From Planctomycetota bacterium (GTDB lineage: Bacteria > Planctomycetota > UBA1135 > UBA2386), in the NCBI GenBank assembly GCA_025459175.1, contig JALORC010000029.1:1-58146 (forward strand): a DNA stretch of 58,146 nt. Reading direction: 5' to 3'. This document shows positions 43,729 through 51,002 of the stretch, one piece after another; position 1 is the first letter of the stretch, and every line of letters begins with the position of its first letter. A program made the translations under genes and the position numbers. A model generated the notes under the pieces. That model saw only the letters and a program-made list of their open reading frames with translations. It made no database searches and was not told where the DNA came from.

Positions 43729-44472
43729 ATGATGTGCGAAGAATTCGCCAGCTTGGCGATGGAGGTCCTCGCCAAGTGCAGATCCGCTCGTCGCCTTCCT
43801 GTTCAGGATCGCGAAGATGCTGTTGCAGAGGCGTTGCTTCGATGGCTACGAAGGTTGGGTGATTGTGCTGCGTGGGACCGGTCTGCCTCGATTGCCATCC
43901 TGATCGGAATCCACCGAAATGTGTGCCGCGAGATGGTTCGTAGACGTCGGTCGACCTCGTTGGACGATGTTCTCGAGGCTTGTCTGGTTGCCCCATTGGG
44001 GGGTGATTCCGAAGCTGGGTGGTCTGGTCAAGTGGATCGGCTGCGAGCGGGACTGACGGCTCGTGGGCTCTCAGGGCAGGATGCAGACTTGTTGTTGTTG
44101 CGCCGTCTGTTCGCATGTTCATGGCGGGAAAGCGCTTCCAGGCTGGGGTTGACGAGCTTCTTTGCGGCCCGGAAGCGTATCGAGCGATTTCTGTCCCGTT
44201 TGCCACGGCTCAACTCATTCCATATCAGGGACAGTGCCTTCCGCGCTTCCCAACTTCCCAGCTTCCCACACTTGTTGAGCAGTGCCCCGGTGGGATTCGT
44301 CGCGCGCCGCTGCCCGCATCCAGAGCTGACCGCTTATGACCTATTTGATCAAGACCCTGTTCTGTACGATTTTAGTGTTGTCTGGTTCCTTGCTCCGCTG
44401 CGCCGCCGAGCAAAAGATCATCGTATACGTAGACGCGATTCTAAGTGGTTGCACTGCGTGCGCAGCCACTGA
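43729..44472 (+). CDS. ECF-type sigma-factor-like protein
   Basis: A 247-residue protein beginning with ATG ATG at 43729. Residues 10-85 look like sigma region 2 (QDREDAVAEALLRWLRRLG, then IAILIGIHRNVCREMVRRRR). Residues 105-160 form a helix-turn-helix in the region 4 place (GLSGQDADLLLLRRLFACSW, then ESASRLGLTSFFAARKRIERF). The C-terminal 80 residues beyond are Ser/Pro/Arg-rich and overlap the next gene by 137 bases in another frame. They may be non-conserved read-through. The base composition is lower in GC than in the flanks. Confidence 0.62.
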   Translation: MMCEEFASLAMEVLAKCRSARRLPVQDREDAVAEALLRWLRRLGDCAAWDRSASIAILIGIHRNVCREMVRRRRSTSLDDVLEACLVAPLGGDSEAGWSGQVDRLRAGLTARGLSGQDADLLLLRRLFACSWRESASRLGLTSFFAARKRIERFLSRLPRLNSFHIRDSAFRASQLPSFPHLLSSAPVGFVARRCPHPELTAYDLFDQDPVLYDFSVVWFLAPLRRRAKDHRIRRRDSKWLHCVRSH

Positions 44473-44887
44473 GGGATTAGCGACAGGATCTGTCAAGGAC
44501 CTGACTTTGAATTGCTGCGTTGGTGCTCCAGCAGGTCAGATTGCCACGTCCGGATACTCTTTGGTTCCTGGTGTGTGCTCACGTATCGACAATGAGTGCA
44601 GAGGAACCAAAGACTGTTCATTTTCTGTTACCCTTACCATCATGATGGGTTGTCATACAGAGCTCTGGTTCGACCGGCCGGGTCTTGATCCGAGCGATGA
44701 TGGTAGGATAACCGAGAGCATGAAGCAGGACCTGTTGCTGACCGTGCTTTGCAGCAACGCCCCGCCCAACGGAAGCTCGGATACGGCCGGCGTCAAGGTG
44801 TTCAGTGCGGACTGTGCCGAGTCGGGGATCAAGGGAGCGCAGATTGGGGAATACACCGCAAAGGTGAAGTGTGCAAAGTGCAACTGA
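44336..44887 (+). CDS. Cysteine-rich exported protein
   Basis: A 183-residue protein with a signal peptide (LIKTLFCTILVLSGSLLRC) and twelve cysteines in the mature part, paired as C-x-x-C, CC, and a C-terminal CAKC. The spacing suggests an oxidised, disulfide-stabilised fold. I do not recognise a family. The GC content is visibly lower than the surroundings, with A/T-ending codons frequent (GAT, TTT, AAA). No clear ribosome-binding site precedes ATG 44336, so a leaderless or coupled start is possible. The neighbour downstream also lacks recognised homologues. Confidence 0.62.
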   Translation: MTYLIKTLFCTILVLSGSLLRCAAEQKIIVYVDAILSGCTACAATEGLATGSVKDLTLNCCVGAPAGQIATSGYSLVPGVCSRIDNECRGTKDCSFSVTLTIMMGCHTELWFDRPGLDPSDDGRITESMKQDLLLTVLCSNAPPNGSSDTAGVKVFSADCAESGIKGAQIGEYTAKVKCAKCN

Positions 44888-44915
44888 GGGTTCGAGGCGG
44901 GGTAGCCAAGTCGAC

Positions 44916-45710
44916 ATGAGAAAAGCACTTTGGGTGGCGGCCGTAGGAGTGCTGCTGGCCTGGATCGTCTGGTGGATTGCTCCCGCGTCTCCACCTTCGC
45001 CTGTCGGGATGCAAGCCGACGACGGCGAATCTAATCCCGTGGTGTCAGACCCGCGGGAATGGGTCGCCAAGTTGCACCGCGGCGATACCGAGGTCGAGCT
45101 CCGGCAGCGAGCTATGTCATCAGACGGCAAGCCGGCCGAGGTCATCTTGGGCAATCTGGAAACCATAGGCAGGCTGCTCCCCGAGGAAGTGCCTCAGGTG
45201 CGTGCCACGATCTCGGATCTCGAGCGAGTACGAGAGCGCTGGTGGAGGCAGGCTCAGTCCCGCTTCGAAAGGTCCGGGGACGTTCTCGACAACTTGGAGT
45301 TCGCTCGATGCTTGGTGGATGTCGAGGAGGCACGCGCTGCATTGCGCGCCCTTGAGGACGATTCGTACTACGTTCAAAAGGGGGACCACGCCATGCCGGC
45401 TGTTGCTGGAGTTCGGTATGTCGGAGTCTCCGTAGCTCGGGGTGATGCATCCTTGTTCGTCACCATCGCGCTCGTGGTCGCGAATCACGGCGCCCTTGGC
45501 GCCGCCCTGGAGTATCTCGACGTGGCGGATAACCAGGCGGCGGCCCAGGCATGCGAGCACTTCAATCGGTTGTCACAGGATCAACGGCGTGCCTTGATCG
45601 AGAGATTTCGCACAGCTGGCGACGACCTGCGACGCAAGGACCCTGAGTTGGCTCGGTTCTTCCGAGCGGGCCTGCAGATCACGGACCGCGACTTGCTCGT
45701 GAGGCGATGA
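44916..45710 (+). CDS. Membrane-anchored protein of unknown function
   Basis: A 264-residue protein with an N-terminal membrane anchor (ALWVAAVGVLLAWIVWWIA, residues 4-22). A soluble, acidic helical domain follows (RGDTEVELRQRAMSS, RATISDLERVRERWW, FEFARCLVD region). A C-terminal helix ends with DRDLLVRR. The start ATG 44916 is 28 bases after the Cys-rich protein gene, so they probably form an operon with the sigma-like gene. The function is unknown. Confidence 0.6.
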   Translation: MRKALWVAAVGVLLAWIVWWIAPASPPSPVGMQADDGESNPVVSDPREWVAKLHRGDTEVELRQRAMSSDGKPAEVILGNLETIGRLLPEEVPQVRATISDLERVRERWWRQAQSRFERSGDVLDNLEFARCLVDVEEARAALRALEDDSYYVQKGDHAMPAVAGVRYVGVSVARGDASLFVTIALVVANHGALGAALEYLDVADNQAAAQACEHFNRLSQDQRRALIERFRTAGDDLRRKDPELARFFRAGLQITDRDLLVRR

Positions 45711-45749
45711 CTGCTGCACGAAGAAGCCCAGACCGTCTGGTCTGGCGTT

Positions 45750-47930
45750 TCAGTGGTCGAGACTCGTGAGCAACGAACGCAACAGCGCCCGCACCGACTG
45801 GGTCCCCTCGACCCGGTAGCGCGCCGCGGTCGCGCGCTGGCCGACATGCACCGTGATCGCGTCCGCCGGCGCCGCCGTGAACATGTCCTCGTCGGTGCGA
45901 TCGTCGCCGATCACCAGCAGCTGCACCGGCGGCGGCGACGCGGCGAGCGCGCGGGTCACGGCTAGGCCCTTGTGCACGCCCTGCGGGCGGATCTCGAGCA
46001 CCCGATCGCCTTCGATGACCGCGGCCGCCAGGTTGCTGAGCAGTTCGAGGAGGTGCAGCCGCAGTTCCTTGACGACGGTCGACGCGAAGGCCGGATCGAC
46101 GCCGCGGAAGTGCCACGCCAGCGACTGCTCCTTCGCCTCGACATACGAACCGGGCACGTGGCGCGCGACCCGTTCGAGCAACGGCTGCACCCGTTCGCGC
46201 CACTCGGTCGCGACCGGCAGTGCGGTCCAGTCGGCCGCCGCCGCGGGGCGCCAGGCACCGCCGTGTTCGCCGTGCAGGCCGATCGGCAGATGACCGAAGT
46301 GCCGGTCGAGGAACGAGCGCGGCCGGCCGCTGACCAGGTGCAGCTGCAGCCCAGGGCGCGCGGCAAGGCGCGCCAGCAGCACCAGCAGCTCGGCATCGGG
46401 CACCGCCAGCGCCGGGCGGTCGCGGAACGCCACCAGCGTGCCGTCGTAGTCGAGCAGCACCGCGACCGGCGCCGGCGGCGACGGCCGCAGCGCCGAGGTG
46501 ATGGCGCGTGGATCGGCCGGCGGCGGTGGTGCGGCCGGGGTCGGGGTGGCGAGCTCGTCGAGGAACGTGCGCACCCAACCGTGCACGTCGTGCGCGGTCA
46601 CCGCATCCCGCAGCACCGCCATGCGCGCGCGGCGTTCGTCGACCGGCATCGCCAGCGCCCGCTCGATCGCGGCGGCAGCGCCCTCGATGTCGTACGGGTT
46701 GAACTGCAGCGCGTCGGGCAGTTCGGCGGCGACCCCGGCGAACTCGCTGAGCACCAGCACGCCGTCGCCGTCGCTGCGCGTGGCGACGAACTCCTTCGCG
46801 ACCAGGTTGAGCCCGTCGCGCAGTGGTGTGACCAGCATCACGTCGGCGGCCAGATAGAGCGCCGCCACGCCGCGGCTGTCGAGACCGCGGTTCATGTAGC
46901 GGATCGGCGTGTAGTCGTGGGTGGCGAAACGTCCGTTGATGCGACCGACCAGCTCGTCGACCGAACGTTTGAACGAGCGGTACTCGTTGACCTCGCCGCG
47001 CGAGGTGACCGCGACCTGGATCAGCTGCACCTGCGGTGCCGTGGCCGGCCGGCGTTCGAGCAGGCGTTCGAACGCGAGCAGTCGGCGCGGAATGCCCTTC
47101 GTGTAGTCGAGCCGGTCGATGCCGAGCACGACCTGGCGGGTGCCGCGTTGACGCCGCATCTCCTGCGCCAGCGCCTGCAGTTCCGGATCGGCGGCGAGCC
47201 GGGTGAAGTGGGCGACATCGATGCCCATCGGCAGCGCGGTCAGGCGCACCTCGCGGCCGTCGGTGCTGACCCGGTCGACGTCGACCTCGAGCCCGAGCAG
47301 GCGCAGCAGCGAGGCGGCGAAGTGGCGCAGGTAGCCGAGCGTGTGGAAGCCGATCAGGTCGGCGCCGAGCAGCCCGCGCAGCAGTTCGCTGCGCCACGGC
47401 AGCACGCGGAACACCTCCGACGACGGGAACGGGATGTGCAGGAAGAAGCCGATGCGCGCCTGCGGCAGCCGTTGCCGCAACAGACCGGGCAGCAGCATCA
47501 GGTGGAAGTCGTGCACCCAGATCATGTCGCCGGGACGCCAGCGGGCCGCGATCGCATCGGCGAAGCGTTCGTTGACGGTGCGGTAGACCTGCCAGTCCGG
47601 CGTCTCCAGCGGCATGCGTTCGAGCAGGTAGTGGCACACCGGCCACAGCACGCCGTTGCTGAACGCGTTGTAGTAGCCCTCGACCTCGTCGGCGCCGAGC
47701 TCGATCGGCACGAAGCGCTGCCGCTCGAGTTCGGCCAGCGCCGCCTGCCGCACCGCCTTGCGGAGGCCGCCCAGCGCGCCGGGCCAACCGAACCAGAGGC
47801 CTTCGCCCTGTTCGTGCGGCGTGCGCAGTCCGGTCGCGAGCCCACCCGCGCTCGGCTCGACCAGCACCTTGCCTTCGTGCTGCTTCAGCGTCAGCGGCAG
47901 CCGGTTGGCGACGATCAGCAGCCGACTCAT
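45750..47930 (-). CDS. Bifunctional trehalose-6-phosphate synthase/phosphatase (OtsA-OtsB fusion)
   Basis: Makes trehalose 6-phosphate from UDP-glucose and glucose 6-phosphate, then dephosphorylates it to trehalose. It is 726 residues long. OtsA (GT20) occupies about 1-460, with GLWFGWPG, WVHDFHLMLLP, GIDRLDYTKGIP and TPLRDGLNLVAKE. A proline-rich linker follows (about 460-490). The OtsB HAD phosphatase then has the nucleophile pair in LLDYDGTL (D494/D496) and the late IGDDRTDEDMF. Both catalytic sets are intact. It overlaps the GH15 gene by 4 bases (ATGA), and the last gene downstream on this strand is not related. Confidence 0.96.
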   Translation of the reverse strand: MSRLLIVANRLPLTLKQHEGKVLVEPSAGGLATGLRTPHEQGEGLWFGWPGALGGLRKAVRQAALAELERQRFVPIELGADEVEGYYNAFSNGVLWPVCHYLLERMPLETPDWQVYRTVNERFADAIAARWRPGDMIWVHDFHLMLLPGLLRQRLPQARIGFFLHIPFPSSEVFRVLPWRSELLRGLLGADLIGFHTLGYLRHFAASLLRLLGLEVDVDRVSTDGREVRLTALPMGIDVAHFTRLAADPELQALAQEMRRQRGTRQVVLGIDRLDYTKGIPRRLLAFERLLERRPATAPQVQLIQVAVTSRGEVNEYRSFKRSVDELVGRINGRFATHDYTPIRYMNRGLDSRGVAALYLAADVMLVTPLRDGLNLVAKEFVATRSDGDGVLVLSEFAGVAAELPDALQFNPYDIEGAAAAIERALAMPVDERRARMAVLRDAVTAHDVHGWVRTFLDELATPTPAAPPPPADPRAITSALRPSPPAPVAVLLDYDGTLVAFRDRPALAVPDAELLVLLARLAARPGLQLHLVSGRPRSFLDRHFGHLPIGLHGEHGGAWRPAAAADWTALPVATEWRERVQPLLERVARHVPGSYVEAKEQSLAWHFRGVDPAFASTVVKELRLHLLELLSNLAAAVIEGDRVLEIRPQGVHKGLAVTRALAASPPPVQLLVIGDDRTDEDMFTAAPADAITVHVGQRATAARYRVEGTQSVRALLRSLLTSLDH

Positions 47931-49726
47931 GCCCACGCCCTCACGCCGCCGTCGCGCGCCGCCAGCAGGTCGCCGATCGTCGCCGCGGCGTTGATCAGGC
48001 CGACGTGCGTGTAGGCCTGCGGGAAGTTGCCGAGCAGCTCGCCGGTGCCCGGATCGATGTCCTCCGAGAACAGCCCGAGCGGATTGGCGTGTGCCAGCAT
48101 GCGATCGAAGATCACGATCGCGTCGTCGAGCCGACCGGCCAGCGCCAGCGCCTCGGCCCACCAGAAGCTGCAGATCGTGAACGCGCTGGTGGTGTCGCCG
48201 AAGTCGTCGGCGTTGCGATAGCGCAGCATGAAGCCGCGATCGACGAGCTTCTGCTCGTAGGTGGCCAGCGTGGCTAGGAAGCGAGGATCGCGCGCATCGA
48301 GCAGGCCGAGCGTCGGCAGCAGCAGGTTGGACGCGTCCGGGTTCTGGCCGTCGAGCGCCTGCGTGAAGCAGCCGTGCTGGTGGCTGAAGCCGCGCTGCAG
48401 GATCTCGTCGCGTTCGCGGCGGGCGACCTCGTCCCAGGTGTTCGCCAGTTCGCTGCGGCCGATGCGGCGGGCGATGCGCGCACCGCGTTCGATCGCCGCC
48501 CAGCACATCGCGCGCGAGAACGTGTGGTTCTTCAGGATCGTGCGGAACTCCCAGATGCCGGTGTCCGGCGTCGGCGCCGCGGCGATCGCCTCGCGCACCA
48601 GCCGCTCGACCAGCGGCATCAGCCGTTCGGCCGAGTCGTGCACGAGCCGCGGGTCGGCCAGCAGCGAGTCCACGCTCAGCAGCAGTTCGCCCATCAGGTC
48701 GTTCTGCCGTTGGTGCCACGCGGCGTTGCCGATGCGCACGTGGCCGTTGCCGCGGAAGCCGGCGAGGTGCGGCAGCATCTCCTCGTGCAGTTCGCGGCGG
48801 CCGTCGAGGCCGTAGACCGGCTGCAGCGGGCCCGACTCGGCGACGTTGTGCAGGAAGTGCACGAACGCCTCGCCCTCGGTCAGGTGGCTGAGCCGCCGCA
48901 GGGCCTCGACGACGAACGCCGCGTCGCGCAGCCAGCAGTAGCGGTAGTCCCAGGTGCGCTGGGTGCCCATCGCCTCCGGGATGCTGGTGGTGGTGGCGGC
49001 GATGATCGCGCCGGTGTCGAGGTGCGCGTGCAGCTTGAGGCACAGCGCCGAGCGCAGCACGTGTTCGGCGCGGAACGGCGGCAGCGCACAGCTGCGGGCC
49101 CACGCGCGCCAGCCGGCGATCGTCAGCTCGAGGTTGCGCTGCACGCTGGCGAGGTCGGGTCGCTGCGTGCGGCCGGGCAGCGACAGCACCTGCCAGATCG
49201 GTTCGTGCAACACGAACGGCTGGCCCGAGCGCACGAACGGCACCGGCGCGTTGGTGGCGAGGTGCAGCCGCAGCGGGCCGCCGACCAGTTCGAGGCCACT
49301 GGCGGTCGGCTGCAGTTCGACCGGCGCGCGCCCGTAGTCCGGCCGCGGGTCGAAGTGGACGCGCACGCGCGGCGTGCCGCGCAACGGTCGCACCAGACGC
49401 ACCAGCTCGTACGGTGCCACCACCGACAGTCCGTCGGGAATGCGCGGCGCGAAGTCGATGACCTCCCACGCGGCGTCGCCGGCGGTGAACGTGGTGCGCA
49501 GCACGTTGGTGTTGCGTTCGTACTGCATCGCCCCGCGCAGCGGTCCGTCCGGGCCGTCGATGCGCCAGGTGCCGCCGCGTTCGGTGTCCAGCAGGCTGCC
49601 GAACACCGACGGCGAGTCCCACTGCGGCAGGCACAGCCAGTCGACGGCGCTGGTCGGCGCGATCAGCGCCAGCAGGCGGCCGTTGCCGATCGCGCCGTGA
49701 TCGAGTCGGGTCGGGGGAGTGGTCAT
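47927..49726 (-). CDS. Glycoside hydrolase family 15 (glucoamylase/trehalase-like)
   Basis: A 599-residue GH15 protein. The N-terminal super-sandwich is at 1-220 (IGNGRLLALI, WLCLPQWDSPSVFG). The (alpha/alpha)6 barrel has TTSIPEAMGTQRTWDYRYCWLRD, the GIWEF catalytic-acid segment (general-acid Glu in WEF), and the second acid near LFSEDIDP. Some members of this subgroup are trehalases or trehalose-processing enzymes. Adjacency to OtsA-OtsB fits trehalose or alpha-glucan turnover, although synthesis and breakdown in one operon is puzzling. No signal peptide. Start is ATG 49726, which overlaps the stop of the 37-residue protein gene. Confidence 0.93.
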   Translation of the reverse strand: MTTPPTRLDHGAIGNGRLLALIAPTSAVDWLCLPQWDSPSVFGSLLDTERGGTWRIDGPDGPLRGAMQYERNTNVLRTTFTAGDAAWEVIDFAPRIPDGLSVVAPYELVRLVRPLRGTPRVRVHFDPRPDYGRAPVELQPTASGLELVGGPLRLHLATNAPVPFVRSGQPFVLHEPIWQVLSLPGRTQRPDLASVQRNLELTIAGWRAWARSCALPPFRAEHVLRSALCLKLHAHLDTGAIIAATTTSIPEAMGTQRTWDYRYCWLRDAAFVVEALRRLSHLTEGEAFVHFLHNVAESGPLQPVYGLDGRRELHEEMLPHLAGFRGNGHVRIGNAAWHQRQNDLMGELLLSVDSLLADPRLVHDSAERLMPLVERLVREAIAAAPTPDTGIWEFRTILKNHTFSRAMCWAAIERGARIARRIGRSELANTWDEVARRERDEILQRGFSHQHGCFTQALDGQNPDASNLLLPTLGLLDARDPRFLATLATYEQKLVDRGFMLRYRNADDFGDTTSAFTICSFWWAEALALAGRLDDAIVIFDRMLAHANPLGLFSEDIDPGTGELLGNFPQAYTHVGLINAAATIGDLLAARDGGVRAWA

Positions 49727-49836
49727 TCGTGGTCCTCGGAGTCGGGGCGGCGCAGGATGCGCCAGTAACACCAGACGACGAGCGTCAACACGGAGGCCAG
49801 GGAAACTGACATGAACAGCCAGCCAGCGGGTTGCAC
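49723..49836 (-). CDS. 37-residue single-span membrane protein, first gene of the trehalose unit
   Basis: A short frame starting at GTG 49836 (or ATG 49812), with AGGAG nine bases upstream of the GTG. It encodes a single membrane span (FMSVSLASVLTLVVWCYW) followed by a positively then negatively charged tail (RILRRPDSEDHE). Its stop codon overlaps the GH15 start (ATGA at 49723-49726), so it is positioned for translational coupling. Tiny membrane proteins like this often accompany transporters or enzymes, but no family is assigned. It lies below the usual ORF length cut-off. Confidence 0.6.
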   Translation of the reverse strand: MQPAGWLFMSVSLASVLTLVVWCYWRILRRPDSEDHE

Positions 49837-50149
49837 GGGCGAGAACTCCTGGCTGCGGTGCCGACGGAGGCCCGCGGTCCGTGATGACGGACGGGACCTC
49901 GGCGGCGGCCGCAGCGAACGGAGCCGCGGCGGCAGCGGGGCACGAAGGGTGGCGCTGGCGGCGTGGCTCTACCGATGCGCTGGCGGCCCGACCAGTGCAG
50001 AACCTGCCGCGCCTCGTGGCCCGGCACCCTTGCTGAGCTCCCTAGGTAACCAGACTGCGCCCGGCGGACAACCCGCGATTCCCGGTCGCGGCGACTTTCC
50101 TCGCGCGCGCCGGCCTTGCATCGCTCCGGTCTGCGCCGATCATCGCCGC
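49837..50149. other. Intergenic region (313 bp) between divergent genes
   Basis: No coding frame, hairpin terminator or palindrome was recognised. It must hold the promoters of the trehalose operon (minus strand) and of the peroxiredoxin gene (plus strand), but no confident -35/-10 pair could be picked. Confidence 0.4.
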
Positions 50150-50755
50150 ATGCTCGAAGCCGGCACCAAAGCTCCCACGTTCACTCTGCCCGATCAGGAC
50201 GGCGCGCACGTCTCGTTGCAGGACCTGCGCGGCCGTTGGGTCGTGCTCTACTTCTATCCCAAGGACGACACGCCCGGTTGCACCGTCGAGGCGTGTGAGT
50301 TCACCGCCGCGATGCCGGCGTTCCGCGGCCTCGACGCCGAGGTGTTCGGCTGCAGCGCCGACGGCGCGAGCGCGCACCTGAAGTTCATTGCCAAGCACAA
50401 GCTCGGCATCAAGCTGCTGACCGACGCCGATCGCAAGGTGATGAAGAGCTACGGCGCGTTCGGCAAGAAGATGATGTACGGCAAGCAGGTCGAGGGCGTG
50501 ATCCGTTCGACGGTGCTGATCGCGCCGGACGGCACGGTCGCGCATCACTGGGCCACGGTGAAGGCCGCCGGTCACGCCGAGCAGGTGCGCAGCAAGCTCG
50601 CCGAACTGCAAGGGGATGCGCCGGGTTCCGCAGCCGCGGCGCCGAAGACCGCGGCCCCCAAGGCCGCAGCGAAGAAGCCGGCGGCGAAGAAGCCGGTCGC
50701 CAAGAAGCCGGTGGTCAAGAAGGCCGCGGCGAAGAAGAAGGCCGGCAAGAAGTGA
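50150..50755 (+). CDS. BCP/PrxQ peroxiredoxin with a histone-H1-like Lys/Ala-rich tail
   Basis: A thiol peroxidase of the BCP/PrxQ class. Residues 1-155 form the thioredoxin-like catalytic domain, with peroxidatic C44 in DTPGCT and resolving C49 in the C-x4-C spacing. Residues 160-201 are different: almost only Ala, Lys, Pro and Val in a repeating pattern of AAPK, AAKKP and VAKKP units. This is the composition of histone-H1-like (HctB/AlgP type) DNA-binding tails. The fusion would hold a peroxidase near nucleic acid. The tail is encoded in the same frame up to the stop at 50755, followed by a rho-independent terminator. Confidence 0.92.
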   Translation: MLEAGTKAPTFTLPDQDGAHVSLQDLRGRWVVLYFYPKDDTPGCTVEACEFTAAMPAFRGLDAEVFGCSADGASAHLKFIAKHKLGIKLLTDADRKVMKSYGAFGKKMMYGKQVEGVIRSTVLIAPDGTVAHHWATVKAAGHAEQVRSKLAELQGDAPGSAAAAPKTAAPKAAAKKPAAKKPVAKKPVVKKAAAKKKAGKK

Positions 50756-50761
50756 GCTGAC

Positions 50762-50780
50762 GCCGGCGTCGCCGGCCTTT
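50762..50780 (+). terminator. Rho-independent terminator of the peroxiredoxin gene
   Basis: GCCGGC (50762-50767), a three-base loop, GCCGGC (50771-50776), then CTTTT. This is a perfect six-base-pair stem starting 7 bases after the stop codon. Confidence 0.75.
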
Positions 50781-51002
50781 TCCCGAGCTCGCCCGGCACC
50801 ACGGAGTTGCCCCGATTCTGTCGCGGCTGCCGCCTCCGCCCGCGTCGCACGGTCCCGCCACCGGGCGGTTGCCGTGAACGCACACGGCGTCGCAGTGCCG
50901 CGCCGCGCCTCCGGCTACGGTCGCCGGCTCGTCGGGGACGCTCCGAGCCACGCGGCTCACGCTGCGTCCCTGCCACCTCGCACCGCAGCTCTTCATCGAA
51001 CC

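Noticed and set aside
44888..44915. GGTTCGA and GGGGTAGCCAAG resembling tRNA arms
   Set aside because: The T-loop-like element comes before the acceptor/D-arm-like element and no cloverleaf can be folded; it is simply the spacer between two genes.
49727..49771. Upstream extension of the GH15 gene to a start at 49771
   Set aside because: The family's N-terminus (MTTPPTRLDHGAIGNG) begins at 49726, and the extension is read by the small membrane-protein frame.
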